A stretch of DNA of 64,000 nt from Rosenbergiella collisarenosi (GCF_018494085.1 NZ_JABBFP010000003.1:62001-126000); one strand, 5' to 3'. Counted from the stretch's first letter, positions 25,110 through 33,915 are shown. Notes: a model not told the origin generated them from the letters alone. Numbers and translations are program-made.

Positions 25110-26410
25110 GCCTTAACAGTACGTATAGACCTTTTGTGTGAATAGATATCGAAGCTGGTTTTACCGTGGTATTTACCCATCCCCGATGGCCCAATCCCAC
25201 CAAACGGTAGCTGTGGACACATCGCATGGGTGAGCATATCGTTGATCTGCGCATCCCCAGATTGAATAGTTGAGATAAAATCGAGCGCGGCGTCTGTATC
25301 ACGGCTGAACGCATAGATTGCGAGCGGTTTTTCGTGATAAGTAATGATGTTTTCCCGCACCGTGGATAAATCCGTATAACTAATAATCGGCAGTATGGGA
25401 CCAAAGATCTCGTCTTTCATCAGCGCATCATCCCAAGTAACATCTGTGACGACTGTCGCCGCAAACTGGCGTGAGGCTTCATCGTACTCCCCTCCCGCCA
25501 CGATCTTACCTTGGGTATCGGTTAAGTAACCAGCTAACGTCTCGATCTGCCGCGCACTCACGACCTTGCCGATACTCTTATCTGCATAGTCGGTGCTAAG
25601 CTTCGCGAGTAACTTCTCAACAACCTTCTCTTTCAGCGACTCTGGAACTAATAGATAGTCTGGCGCGACACAGGTTTGTCCGCTATTCAAGAACTTGGTA
25701 AAGGTGAGGCGTTCAACTAAGGTATCAATATCGGCATCTTCGAAGACGACAACCGGACATTTTCCGCCAAGCTCTAAGACGACTGGCGCGAGATGATCGG
25801 CGGCTGCCTTCATGATGATCTTACCGACCTTAGGGCTACCGGTGAAGAAGAAGAAATCGAACGGCTTAGCTAATAAGATTTCGTTCTCTGTACGTCCACC
25901 CTCGATCACCGTCACGATATCCGCGTCGAAGGTTTTTTCTACAACCTTTTTAATAATGGCAGAGGTCGCAGGCGTTGATTCAGAAGGCTTCAGGATCGCC
26001 GTATTTCCAGCAGCAATCGCCCCGATGAGTGGCGTCAAGGTAAGGTTAAACGGATAGTTAAAGGGGCCGATAATATAGGTTAGGCCATAGGGTTCCGCGC
26101 GGATGCGCCCTTGCGATCCAGCGAAGGCTCCCGTCAGAGGAAAAACCTCGTCCTGCGCCCACTGCGCAAGGTTATCGAGCATGGCATCGATCTCTTCGGT
26201 TACCGCACCAATCTCCGCCATATCGACAATTTCTGGCGTCTTACCGAGGTCGCTATCCAATGCTTGATAGATCTCCTCTTTATGATCGAGAATCACCTGT
26301 TTGAACCGCTTCAAGTTCTCGAGTCGATAGGTGATATCAGTCGTTTTCCCGGATAAAAAAGCCGACTTTTGTGCGGCAAAGGCGTTATCAATAGTAGTTT
26401 GAATGGTCAT
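25106..26410 (-). CDS. Aldehyde dehydrogenase, class-3/coniferyl-aldehyde type
   Basis: An NAD(P)-dependent aldehyde dehydrogenase of 434 residues, the short form without the N-terminal extension of ALDH2-type enzymes; this class favours aromatic and fatty aldehydes. It shows the cofactor block YIIGPFNYPFNLTLTPLIGA, FFFTGSPKVGKIIM, the catalytic Glu in LELGGKCPVVV, the nucleophile Cys in NSGQTCVAPDYLL, and EIFGPILPI. It is the second gene after the outer-membrane protein gene (18 bases between), so an aldehyde made by the nearby GMC oxidoreductase is a natural substrate. Benzaldehyde-like substrates are inferred, not shown. Confidence 0.86.
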   Translation of the reverse strand: MTIQTTIDNAFAAQKSAFLSGKTTDITYRLENLKRFKQVILDHKEEIYQALDSDLGKTPEIVDMAEIGAVTEEIDAMLDNLAQWAQDEVFPLTGAFAGSQGRIRAEPYGLTYIIGPFNYPFNLTLTPLIGAIAAGNTAILKPSESTPATSAIIKKVVEKTFDADIVTVIEGGRTENEILLAKPFDFFFFTGSPKVGKIIMKAAADHLAPVVLELGGKCPVVVFEDADIDTLVERLTFTKFLNSGQTCVAPDYLLVPESLKEKVVEKLLAKLSTDYADKSIGKVVSARQIETLAGYLTDTQGKIVAGGEYDEASRQFAATVVTDVTWDDALMKDEIFGPILPIISYTDLSTVRENIITYHEKPLAIYAFSRDTDAALDFISTIQSGDAQINDMLTHAMCPQLPFGGIGPSGMGKYHGKTSFDIYSHKRSIRTVKA

Positions 26411-26428
26411 CTTGTCCTCTCTAGGTAA

Positions 26429-27310
26429 TTAGAATAGATACAGCAGTCTTAGATTGAGGCCGGTATCTTTTTTGTAGCCACTTTTCACGTCAAAGTCATG
26501 AATCAACTGGGTACTTACTTGAAAGTGGCCCGCGAAGAGTTGTTGATATTCAAGGCGGGCTTGTTGGCTTGCCGTCTTGGTTTGATTATAGTCCCCATCA
26601 AGATGTTGGCGACCCCCGGTATAAATGGCGTAGCCTAATGCCATCTTCTGCGTACGATTGAAATCGTAGCGTAAATTAGTTTGGACCTCGTAGGTAGGAT
26701 GCTGTTTAAGCGTTTGATTCCCGGCTCCTGCGTCGGTGTTATGCCCATAAAACACACTATCTTGCAGAAGTTCTAGGCTAAATTGTTTATAGAGTGGCTC
26801 TACCCAACCGAGTTGTAGATCGAGTTTGTAACGATTCTCGCCAATGTTTATCGCTTTATGACGATCGTAGTTACCTAAAGGCAAGGTTAATAAAGGGGTT
26901 ATCCCAACATAACGCCCGACGTAGCCCGCTTGCGGTTGGTTCACAACCCAGAAAGTTGCGCCAACGATCGGATCCCCAAATCCAGTCGCATTACCCAATG
27001 ATTGACCATTTACCGATGCCCCTCTCACGCTGCCATAGGGAATAAGAATCTGTGGATCAACGAGCATGCCCCCAATTTCGGTGTAATGAATAAGGCGAGT
27101 AATCGACATTTCCGTGCGCAGATAGCCATCCTGACGCTTACCTTGTTGGTAAAAATCATTCGCCTCGTTGTACTGCAAATAGACCATGGCAAGGTTAGTC
27201 CCCGCCGGTAGTGCATCGTAATCGCCGGTATTGATGTCTACCGCATGGGTGTAGGAACTGAATAAGGACGCGGCCATAAACAGACTTGCGTGGGTACGAG
27301 TTATTTTCAT
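26429..27310 (-). CDS. Outer-membrane channel of the MetA-pathway phenol-degradation type
   Basis: A protein of 293 residues with a signal peptide ending at SSYTHA and a chain of alternating beta strands closing in a terminal Phe (LLYLF), as in outer-membrane barrels. The pattern PAGTNLAMVYLQYNEANDFY, YGSVRGASVNG and GFGDPIVGATFWVVNQP, with ITPLLTLPLGNYD, is that of the family named after a putative transporter in meta-pathway phenol degradation. Such genes travel with catabolic operons for hydrophobic compounds. It leads the operon with the aldehyde dehydrogenase and is divergent from the GMC gene. Confidence 0.75.
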   Translation of the reverse strand: MKITRTHASLFMAASLFSSYTHAVDINTGDYDALPAGTNLAMVYLQYNEANDFYQQGKRQDGYLRTEMSITRLIHYTEIGGMLVDPQILIPYGSVRGASVNGQSLGNATGFGDPIVGATFWVVNQPQAGYVGRYVGITPLLTLPLGNYDRHKAINIGENRYKLDLQLGWVEPLYKQFSLELLQDSVFYGHNTDAGAGNQTLKQHPTYEVQTNLRYDFNRTQKMALGYAIYTGGRQHLDGDYNQTKTASQQARLEYQQLFAGHFQVSTQLIHDFDVKSGYKKDTGLNLRLLYLF

Positions 27311-27625
27311 TATTATATTATCCTGTAGGGTCCGAGGTCGTGAACAACGTATCGATGACGCTAAGTGAATAATCTAACAATTATGAAACAATATTTTTTA
27401 TTCCACTGTGCATTTGATTTTATTATGTGATGCATGAAATATTTTATCTATAAAAACCAATAACTTAAACAATTACTTGTTTTACCTTTTAATGCATTTT
27501 ATTACTCAGTTGTATTGATGTTTTTTACATAATTATTAAAAATGAATAACAGTAAATACGATATTCACTAATGTTGGGCTTATCACTCTTTAACTGAACT
27601 GAGGGTAACCCTGTAAGGAAAAGTT
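27311..27625. promoter_or_regulatory. AT-rich divergent promoter region
   Basis: This 315-bp region between the outer-membrane protein and GMC genes is very AT-rich. The octamer-like TGCAT occurs three times (near 27410, 27431 and 27493). No gene is seen. It must carry both promoters and probably the AraC-type binding sites, but I cannot mark exact boxes. Confidence 0.5.
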
Positions 27626-29221
27626 ATGAGTCAAGATAATTATGATGTGATCATTATCGGTAGTGGTGCAGCGGGCTGTGTAATTGCCGGTTACCTAGCA
27701 GAACATACACAAGCACGTATCGCCGTACTCGAAGCAGGTGCCAAGGATAAAGATCCCATGATCCATATCCCTGCAGGATATGGGCAGATTTTGGCGAAAG
27801 ATCACCATGTTTGGCCCTACGATACGATCCCACAACATGGTAGCGTGCGCCGTTTTCGGATGGGAAAAGTGGTTGGCGGTGGCACCTCGATTAATGCAAT
27901 GTGTTACGTGCGCGGTCAAAAACGCGATTTCGATAGTTGGTATGCCGCAAGCGGTAATGACGCCGATTGGTCGTTTGAAAACCTATGGGATACCTTTATT
28001 GAGCAAGAGAAGAACGATACTTTCCACAATAAACACCATGGTGTGAAAGGAAATCTCGCGGTACAACTGCCACACGGCATCAATGAGCTGAACCAGTATT
28101 GCTTAAAAAGCTTTCAAGAATATGGCCTACCCTACAACGCGGACTATAACGGCGATAGCCAAGTGGGCGTTTCGCCGGTACAAAGTAATGTCGGTGGTCA
28201 AAAACGATGCAGTGCTTATGTGGCTCACTTACAACGCCATGTCGAATCAGGGCGCGTAACGTTGCTCACCGAACATACCGTGCGTAAAATCCTGTTTAAG
28301 GGTAAGACCGCAACTGGCGTCGAAGTCGACATCAAAGGCAGCGTGCAGCAACTCACGGCAAGTCAGGTAATCCTCTCAGCGGGCGCCGTACAATCCCCGG
28401 TGATCCTTATGCATTCAGGTATCGGCCCAGCGGCAGAGTTACAAAAATTTGGTATTGACGTTAACGTTGATCTGCCAGGCGTGGGTGAGAACCTCCACGA
28501 CCACCCAATCATTCCGGTTAGTGCCTATGTTAAAGGTGTTTTAGGCTATCAGAGTGCAGCGCTGGGGTTCGGCACAATCAAGGCGGGTATGCGTTATTAC
28601 CTTACTAAAGATGGACCGGCATCAGGCAATGGGATTGAAACCGTCTCCTACTGGAATCCAAAAGATCTTACTGCCGAGCCGACCGTCCAGTGTTATCACG
28701 AACCGATTATCTCCACTAACGGTTTAACGCCGACAGGTACTCGCTCAGGTCTTACCTTTGCCCTGGTCGTGCTGCAGCCGAAGAGCCGAGGTTCCGTTAA
28801 ACTTGCCAGTCGCGATCCGCTTGACATGCCGTTAATCGACCCGAATTTTATCGGCGATGAGTATGACCTTGATATCGGTATTCAAGCCGTAAAATCGATG
28901 CGTGACGTTATGAAGCAAGAGTCTTTAGCCCAGGTCTTAGAGGAAGAGGTGATGCCGGGTAAACAGGTACAGAGCGATGCGGAAATTGGTGAATTTGTGA
29001 AGCAAGTCGCGACGACCATGTGGCACCCCGTCGGGACTTGCCGGATGGGCACCGATAAGATGGCCGTAGTCGATGCTAATTTACAAGTGTATGGGGTAGA
29101 GAACCTACATGTGATCGACGCCTCGATCATGCCAAATATTACTAGTGGGAATACTAACGCCCCCACTCAGGCCCTTGCACTTGTCGCCGCCAAGCGTTTC
29201 GCTAAACGCTTTTACGCGTAG
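27626..29221 (+). CDS. GMC-family FAD alcohol dehydrogenase
   Basis: A 531-residue member of the glucose-methanol-choline oxidoreductases, which oxidise alcohols to aldehydes with FAD. The FAD fold starts at DVIIIGSGAAGCVIAGYLAE. The GMC signatures are RFRMGKVVGGGTSINAMCYV and LSAGAVQSPVILMHSGIGPA. The catalytic His sits in WHPVGTCRMG and the partner Asn in SGNTNAPTQA. It is not BetA, whose N-terminal blocks differ; AlkJ-like and aromatic-alcohol enzymes are closer in feel. There is no export signal. Its divergent partner genes encode an aldehyde dehydrogenase and an outer-membrane channel, which fits an alcohol to acid route. The exact alcohol is unknown. Confidence 0.85.
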   Translation: MSQDNYDVIIIGSGAAGCVIAGYLAEHTQARIAVLEAGAKDKDPMIHIPAGYGQILAKDHHVWPYDTIPQHGSVRRFRMGKVVGGGTSINAMCYVRGQKRDFDSWYAASGNDADWSFENLWDTFIEQEKNDTFHNKHHGVKGNLAVQLPHGINELNQYCLKSFQEYGLPYNADYNGDSQVGVSPVQSNVGGQKRCSAYVAHLQRHVESGRVTLLTEHTVRKILFKGKTATGVEVDIKGSVQQLTASQVILSAGAVQSPVILMHSGIGPAAELQKFGIDVNVDLPGVGENLHDHPIIPVSAYVKGVLGYQSAALGFGTIKAGMRYYLTKDGPASGNGIETVSYWNPKDLTAEPTVQCYHEPIISTNGLTPTGTRSGLTFALVVLQPKSRGSVKLASRDPLDMPLIDPNFIGDEYDLDIGIQAVKSMRDVMKQESLAQVLEEEVMPGKQVQSDAEIGEFVKQVATTMWHPVGTCRMGTDKMAVVDANLQVYGVENLHVIDASIMPNITSGNTNAPTQALALVAAKRFAKRFYA

Positions 29222-29228
29222 AATACGG

Positions 29229-29256
29229 TGCCCTATACGAGCCATCGTGTAGGGCA
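29229..29256 (+). terminator. Terminator after the GMC gene
   Basis: Stem TGCCCTATACGA / TCGTGTAGGGCA with one G-T pair and a GCCA loop, followed by TTCATGAT, eight bases after the stop. Confidence 0.65.
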
Positions 29257-29263
29257 TTCATGA

Positions 29264-29539
29264 TATAATCTCATCGCCACAGCCGAGTACACTTGTCTTA
29301 AGTTCCTAACCCATTGGCATGCGCTCACCAATGATAGGTCTTCAGTGCGAAACCGTAAGTTACTTCATGCTATAGAAGCCGATCCTTTATCGGATATCGG
29401 CAAGCCTGAACGATTACGTCACTATAAAGACCCTGCTTTCTACTCTCGCCGCATCGATCAAACTCATCGTTGAGCTTACTCGATCCAAAATCGGCAAGTA
29501 GTCGTTTATATTGCCCGCTACCTTCACGCTGAAAAATAA
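29264..29539 (+). pseudogene. Inactivated YoeB-family toxin gene
   Basis: One reading frame carries a recognisable YoeB/Txe mRNA interferase: LTHWHALTNDRSSVRNRKLL, then HAIEADPLSDIGKPERLRHY, then FYSRRIDQTHR, an in-frame TGA at 29471-29473, and AYSIQNRQVVVYIARYLHAE to the stop at 29537-29539. The pattern DP..GIGKPE.L, SRRI..HR and the final R(Y)-H region is that of YoeB. The frame lacks a start codon at its beginning, and no YefM-type antitoxin is next to it. Thus it is a dead toxin gene, otherwise nearly intact, between the GMC terminator and the IclR gene. Confidence 0.75.
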
Positions 29540-29588
29540 TCTCGTTCGATCTCTTTAACATCGACGAGCGCAGCAAGAACTCACATCC

Positions 29589-30416
29589 TCACAAAACCAA
29601 AGACAAATCCATCGCTGCGCGTTGCAGACGTGGCAATATCCGCTGCTTCAGGTCATTAATCTCGATTTGACTAGAATTCATCCCCACATTCATTGCCGCG
29701 ACCACCTTCCCTCTTGCTGAGTACATCGGCACGGCCAACGAGGTCAGCCCTAGTTCCAATTGCTGATCGTTAATGGCATAGCCCTGCGCTTTAATCTGCT
29801 GCAAACGCATGCGTAACACATCAACCTCGGTCAGGGTGAATTCGGTATAAGGTAACAGCGGTGTTGTTGCGAGATACTCCTCTCGTTGCGCCTCAGGCAA
29901 CTCGCTTAATAGTACCTGTCCCATGGATGTGGCATAGGCAGGTAACCGACTACCGCGACCTAGGTCGATGCGCATAATCTTCTTCACCGAGGAGCGGGCA
30001 ACATAGAGGATCATTCCGGCGTCGTACGTCGCAACCGAACACGATTGGTTAATTTCCTTAGCCAGATAATTTAACGCGTTCTGGGCGTGACGGGCGAGAT
30101 CGGACCCCTGCAAATAAGCCTGTCCGAGGGTCAATACCTTCGGGAGTAAATGGAAGTAACGATTATCGTGACTATCGACAAACCCGAGCGCGTTAAGTGT
30201 ATAGAGGCAGCGCCGCACCGCTGCGCGGTGTAAGCCGGTGGCTTGGCTGATCTGAGAGGTAGATAACGCCTGATGTGCCGGGCTAAAGGCCTGCAATACC
30301 ATCAGCCCGCGAGCGAGCGAGGTCATAAAATTGGGATCGCCCTTATAGTGGTTCTCCGTCAAGGCCATCAATTCCGCAATGGCAACCTGTGCCGGGTTGA
30401 TGCTGCTCTGCTCCAT
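29589..30416 (-). CDS. pcaR: IclR-family regulator, PcaR/PcaU type, of the benzoate cluster
   Basis: A regulator of 275 residues with an N-terminal winged helix (SLARGLMVLQAFSPAHQALS, then QATGLHRAAVRRCLYTLNAL) and an IclR effector domain (VATYDAGMILYVARS, GSRLPAYATSMGQVLLSELP and AMNVGMNSSQIEI). It has the length and shape of PcaR/PcaU/CatR regulators, which respond to 3-oxoadipate, protocatechuate or similar ligands. It is divergent from pcaI across 171 bases that hold two PcaR-like sites. The name pcaR is by family and position; inducer specificity is unknown. Confidence 0.8.
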   Translation of the reverse strand: MEQSSINPAQVAIAELMALTENHYKGDPNFMTSLARGLMVLQAFSPAHQALSTSQISQATGLHRAAVRRCLYTLNALGFVDSHDNRYFHLLPKVLTLGQAYLQGSDLARHAQNALNYLAKEINQSCSVATYDAGMILYVARSSVKKIMRIDLGRGSRLPAYATSMGQVLLSELPEAQREEYLATTPLLPYTEFTLTEVDVLRMRLQQIKAQGYAINDQQLELGLTSLAVPMYSARGKVVAAMNVGMNSSQIEINDLKQRILPRLQRAAMDLSLVL

Positions 30417-30494
30417 CTTTCCCCCCTCAATAAGCTAGCCAATGATGAGCGTTTTTTAACATAGCTCACAAATATAACACAGAGCTTACACTTG

Positions 30495-30528
30495 CTTCGA
30501 TAATCGCACAAATGTTTGTTATTCGCAC
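30495..30528 (+). promoter_or_regulatory. Two PcaR-like operator sites in front of pcaI
   Basis: CTTCGATAATCGCAC (30495-30509) matches the 15-base PcaR site I recall from Pseudomonas (GTTCGATAATCGCAC) at 14 positions. GTTTGTTATTCGCAC (30514-30528) matches at 12. They are direct repeats 19 bases apart. A TTGACG element, a possible -35, follows at 30532. Confidence 0.65.
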
Positions 30529-30587
30529 TTGTTGACGAATTGAGGGAGAGCGTAGAGTGCATTAACGAATTCGAACAAGGTTAAGCC

Positions 30588-31274
30588 ATGATTAATAAAC
30601 TCTATGTTTCTTGTGCTGAGGCAATCGCTGATATCGCCGACGGTTCGGTGATCATGATCGGCGGTTTTGGTCCAGCGGGACAGCCCGTCGAACTGATTGA
30701 TGCGCTGATTGAGCATGCGCCGAAACACCTCACGCTAATTAGTAATAATGCAGGTAATGGTGACTTCGGCCTCGCCGCGCTGTTGAAAGCCGGTTGTGTC
30801 GATAAGATGATCTGTAGCTTTCCTAGACAGAGTGACTCTTGGGTCTTCGACAAACTCTATCGCGAAAAGCGCGTTGCGCTGGAGTTGGTTCCGCAAGGCA
30901 ATCTTGTCGCGCGGATCCAAGCCGCCGGGGCCGGGATTGGTGCATTCTTCACGCCAACCGGTTTTGGTACGGATCTGACCGCCGGAAAAGAGACTCGAGA
31001 AATTGAGGGTAAACACTATGTGCTCGAATATCCGCTACGCGCGGATTACGCCTTAATTAAGTCTCAGCAGGCCGACCGTTGGGGAAACCTGACCTTTAAT
31101 AAAGCAGGACGTAATTTTGGGCCGATCATGGCGGCGGCGGCTAGCTGCACGATTACGCAGAGTACGGAGATAAGAGAGTTAGGAGAGATCGATCCTGAGC
31201 ATATCGTCACGCCGGGGATCTTTGTCAATCGCGTCGTCTATACGCCCAATGCGCAAACGCGCCTTTCCGCTTAG
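30588..31274 (+). CDS. pcaI: 3-oxoadipate CoA-transferase subunit A
   Basis: Alpha subunit of the enzyme that moves CoA from succinyl-CoA to 3-oxoadipate, the penultimate step of the ortho-cleavage pathway. Family blocks are VIMIGGFGPAGQPVELIDAL, LTLISNNAGNGDFGLAALL, GAGIGAFFTPTGFGTDL and ADYALIKSQQADRWGNLTF. The length of 228 residues is typical. It opens the eleven-gene run toward benD. PcaI and CatI are near identical in kind, so the name could be catI. The start ATG at 30588 has AAGG at a suitable distance. Confidence 0.92.
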   Translation: MINKLYVSCAEAIADIADGSVIMIGGFGPAGQPVELIDALIEHAPKHLTLISNNAGNGDFGLAALLKAGCVDKMICSFPRQSDSWVFDKLYREKRVALELVPQGNLVARIQAAGAGIGAFFTPTGFGTDLTAGKETREIEGKHYVLEYPLRADYALIKSQQADRWGNLTFNKAGRNFGPIMAAAASCTITQSTEIRELGEIDPEHIVTPGIFVNRVVYTPNAQTRLSA

Positions 31275-31283
31275 GAGCCAACT

Positions 31284-31949
31284 ATGTCCTCCCTTTCTCA
31301 TCATCAACTCGCCGAGCGTATTGCTCGGGATATACCGGAAGGCGCCTACGTCAATTTAGGTATTGGACTGCCGACGCTGATTGCCAATTTTCTCCCTAGC
31401 GATAAAGACATCTTCCTACATAGCGAAAATGGCTTACTGGGAATGGGTCCCTATCCCAGCGATGACCACATCGACCCTGACTTGATTAACGCTGGCAAAG
31501 AACCCGTGACTCTGCTGCCCGGTGGCGCCTTTTTCCATCACGGTGACTCCTTTGCCATGATGCGCGGAGGCCACTTAGATATCTGCGTGCTGGGGGCTTA
31601 TCAAGTCTCCGCTGAGGGTGACTTAGCCAATTGGAGTACCGGTAACCCGGACGCTATTCCTGCGGTGGGCGGCGCGATGGATCTGGCCACTGGCGCAAAA
31701 AAGGTCTATGTGATGACCAATCACCTCACCCGCGATGGACAGAGCAAAATCGTCGACACCTGTAGTTTTCCTCTCACCGGTTTGCGATGCATTGATCGTA
31801 TTTATAGCGACCTGGCCATTATGGATGTTACCGAGCAAGGGCTGGTCGTCACAGAAATTCTGGCCGATATCAGCGCGCAGGAACTTCAAGCATTGACGCC
31901 TGTTCCGCTAACCTTTGCTGTAACGAGCCAGGAGAATGCCCATGTCTAA
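31284..31949 (+). CDS. pcaJ: 3-oxoadipate CoA-transferase subunit B
   Basis: Beta subunit of the 3-oxoadipate:succinyl-CoA transferase, 221 residues. The catalytic Glu48 lies in LHSENGLLGMGPYP. The N-terminal GAYVNLGIGLPTLIANFLP and the central GGHLDICVLGAYQVSAEGDL are typical of the subunit. It starts nine bases after pcaI with AGGAG in between and overlaps the pcaF start by eight bases, so all three are coupled. Confidence 0.93.
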   Translation: MSSLSHHQLAERIARDIPEGAYVNLGIGLPTLIANFLPSDKDIFLHSENGLLGMGPYPSDDHIDPDLINAGKEPVTLLPGGAFFHHGDSFAMMRGGHLDICVLGAYQVSAEGDLANWSTGNPDAIPAVGGAMDLATGAKKVYVMTNHLTRDGQSKIVDTCSFPLTGLRCIDRIYSDLAIMDVTEQGLVVTEILADISAQELQALTPVPLTFAVTSQENAHV

Positions 31950-33150
31950 AAGTGCCTATCTTTGTCATGGCTTACGCACCCCCTTTGGCCGGCTCAATGG
32001 CGGTTTAGCGGCCATCCGTGCCGATGAGCTCGCCGCGTTACCCCTCATCGCGTTGCGTGAGTTCTACCCGCAATTAGCCCTAGACCAGATCGACGACGTT
32101 ATCCTAGGTTGTGCCAATCAGGCAGGCGAGGATAACCGCAATGTTGCGCGGATGGCGACGTTGCTGGCGGGCTATCCGGCCGCTATCCCCGGCGTCACCC
32201 TAAACAGATTATGCGGTTCCAGCCTTGATGCGGTCGCCACCGCGGCACGGGCCATCAAATCTGGGGAGGCCGACCTGATTATTGCCGGCGGTGTCGAGAG
32301 TATGTCGCGCGCACCCTTTGTAATGGGAAAAGCCGAACAAGCTTTCAGCCGAACCATGCAGTTGGAAGATACCACCATGGGCTGGCGTTTTATCAATCCT
32401 CGTTTGACGGCGCTTTATGGTACAGAAACCATGCCACAAACTGCCGAAAACCTAGCTGCCCGCGATAGCATCAGCCGCGAAGATCAAGATGCTTACGCGC
32501 TACGCAGCCAACAGCGTACCGCGCAGGCCCAAGCACGGGGTTTTTACGCTACCCATACTATTGCGGTCAAACAGCCAGCTTCACGCCATCAGCATCAGGT
32601 CGATATCAGTGTGGATGAACATCCTCGCCCTACTACTCTAGAAAAGCTTCAGAGCTTAAAACCCGTCGTCCATTCACAAGGCACTATTACGGCGGGGAAT
32701 GCCTCAGGATTAAATGACGGCGCATGCGCCATCCTGATGGCCAGTGAAAAAGCGCTGGGCACGCATCAGCTCCAGCCTTTTGCCCGCGTTGTCGCCAGTG
32801 CGTGCAGTGGCATCGAGCCAACCGTGATGGGGTTTGGTCCTGTCGGTGCAGTGAAAAAAGTACTCGGTATCGCTGGGCTGACGCTTGGGCAGATGGATGT
32901 CGTCGAGTTGAACGAAGCGTTCGCCGCACAAGTGATCAGCTGCGCGCGCGCATTGGGCATACCGGAAGATGCCCCGTGGTTGAACCCGAATGGTGGTGCG
33001 ATCGCTTTAGGCCATCCCCTCGGCGCGTCAGGGGGACGATTAGTGCTTAATGCCGTACATCAATTACACCACCAGAAAGGCCGCTATGCCCTATGCACCA
33101 TGTGTATTGGGGTGGGTCAAGGCATCGCCATGATTATTGAACGCGTATAA
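31942..33150 (+). CDS. pcaF: 3-oxoadipyl-CoA thiolase
   Basis: Cleaves 3-oxoadipyl-CoA with CoA to succinyl-CoA and acetyl-CoA, the last step of the pathway. It is a 402-residue thiolase with nucleophile Cys91 (TLNRLCGSSLDA), the PNGGAIALGHPLGASG block with the catalytic His, and the second Cys in CTMCIGVGQG. GGVESMSRAPFVMGK is typical of PcaF/PaaJ thiolases. The start at 31942 has GGAGA seven bases before it; the ATG at 31936 is too close to that site. Confidence 0.92.
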   Translation: MSKSAYLCHGLRTPFGRLNGGLAAIRADELAALPLIALREFYPQLALDQIDDVILGCANQAGEDNRNVARMATLLAGYPAAIPGVTLNRLCGSSLDAVATAARAIKSGEADLIIAGGVESMSRAPFVMGKAEQAFSRTMQLEDTTMGWRFINPRLTALYGTETMPQTAENLAARDSISREDQDAYALRSQQRTAQAQARGFYATHTIAVKQPASRHQHQVDISVDEHPRPTTLEKLQSLKPVVHSQGTITAGNASGLNDGACAILMASEKALGTHQLQPFARVVASACSGIEPTVMGFGPVGAVKKVLGIAGLTLGQMDVVELNEAFAAQVISCARALGIPEDAPWLNPNGGAIALGHPLGASGGRLVLNAVHQLHHQKGRYALCTMCIGVGQGIAMIIERV

Positions 33151-33159
33151 GGGGGAATA

Positions 33160-33915
33160 ATGGATCTCGATTATCGTCTTGATGGACCGGACAACGCCCC
33201 GGTACTGGTGCTCTCAAATTCCTTGGGCACGCTGTGGACCCTATGGGACCCGCAGTTTAGCGAATGGGTAAAAACGTTTCGGGTTTTGCGTTATCACACT
33301 CGTGGCCACGGGAGCAGTCCGCTCACCGATGCCCCGCTAACGCTTGCGCAGCTTGGACAAGATGTTGTGGCCCTGTTAGATCATTTGAATATAGCACGCG
33401 CTCATTTCTGCGGGATCTCCCTCGGCGGGCTTACCGGATTGTGGCTCAATCGCTATGCCGCCAGTCGTTTTGACCGCATCGTGGTTGCGAACACTGCCGC
33501 GCGTATCGGCCAGCGTGATGCGTGGCAAACGCGTGCCCTACAGGTTCGCAAAGCGGGGTTATCAGCCATCGCGGCAAGCGCCGCCAGCCGTTGGTTCACC
33601 GACGCATTCATTGACCGGCGTCCCGGTATCGTCGAGCAGTTCGAGGACACCCTCGCGCAGCTCCAGGCAGAAGGCTATGCCGCCTGTTGCGATGCGTTAG
33701 CGCTCGCAGATTTACGCAGTGAGCTTGAGTCTATGTCGCGCGCGATGTTGGTGATCGCCGGTGAGCAGGATCCGGTGACGACCGTTGACGATGCGCAACG
33801 TATCGTACACCAGACGACAAACAGCGAACTTCTCACCCTTCCTGCCTCGCATCTTTCCAATGTCGAGTGCGGGCCGGAGTTTACTCATGCTGTTTCTCAT
33901 TTTCTTACCCGGTAG
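33160..33915 (+). CDS. pcaD: 3-oxoadipate enol-lactonase
   Basis: An alpha/beta hydrolase of 251 residues that opens 3-oxoadipate enol-lactone to 3-oxoadipate. It shows VLSNSLGTLWTLWDPQ with the oxyanion region, the nucleophile Ser87 in FCGISLGGLTG, the acid in IAGEQDPVT and the base His in LPASHLSNVE. The phrase SNSLGT..WDPQ is characteristic of PcaD/CatD. It begins nine bases after pcaF and ends seven bases before catB. Confidence 0.92.
   Translation: MDLDYRLDGPDNAPVLVLSNSLGTLWTLWDPQFSEWVKTFRVLRYHTRGHGSSPLTDAPLTLAQLGQDVVALLDHLNIARAHFCGISLGGLTGLWLNRYAASRFDRIVVANTAARIGQRDAWQTRALQVRKAGLSAIAASAASRWFTDAFIDRRPGIVEQFEDTLAQLQAEGYAACCDALALADLRSELESMSRAMLVIAGEQDPVTTVDDAQRIVHQTTNSELLTLPASHLSNVECGPEFTHAVSHFLTR

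Noticed and set aside
27311-27625. AT-rich intergenic region as an origin or phage attachment site
   Set aside because: It sits between divergent catabolic genes, has no DnaA-box cluster or flanking direct repeats that I can see and is adequately explained as a divergent promoter region.
29471-29473. In-frame TGA in the YoeB-like frame read as selenocysteine or programmed readthrough
   Set aside because: There is no selenocysteine insertion hairpin evident, the frame lacks a start codon and the antitoxin is missing; simple inactivation explains it.
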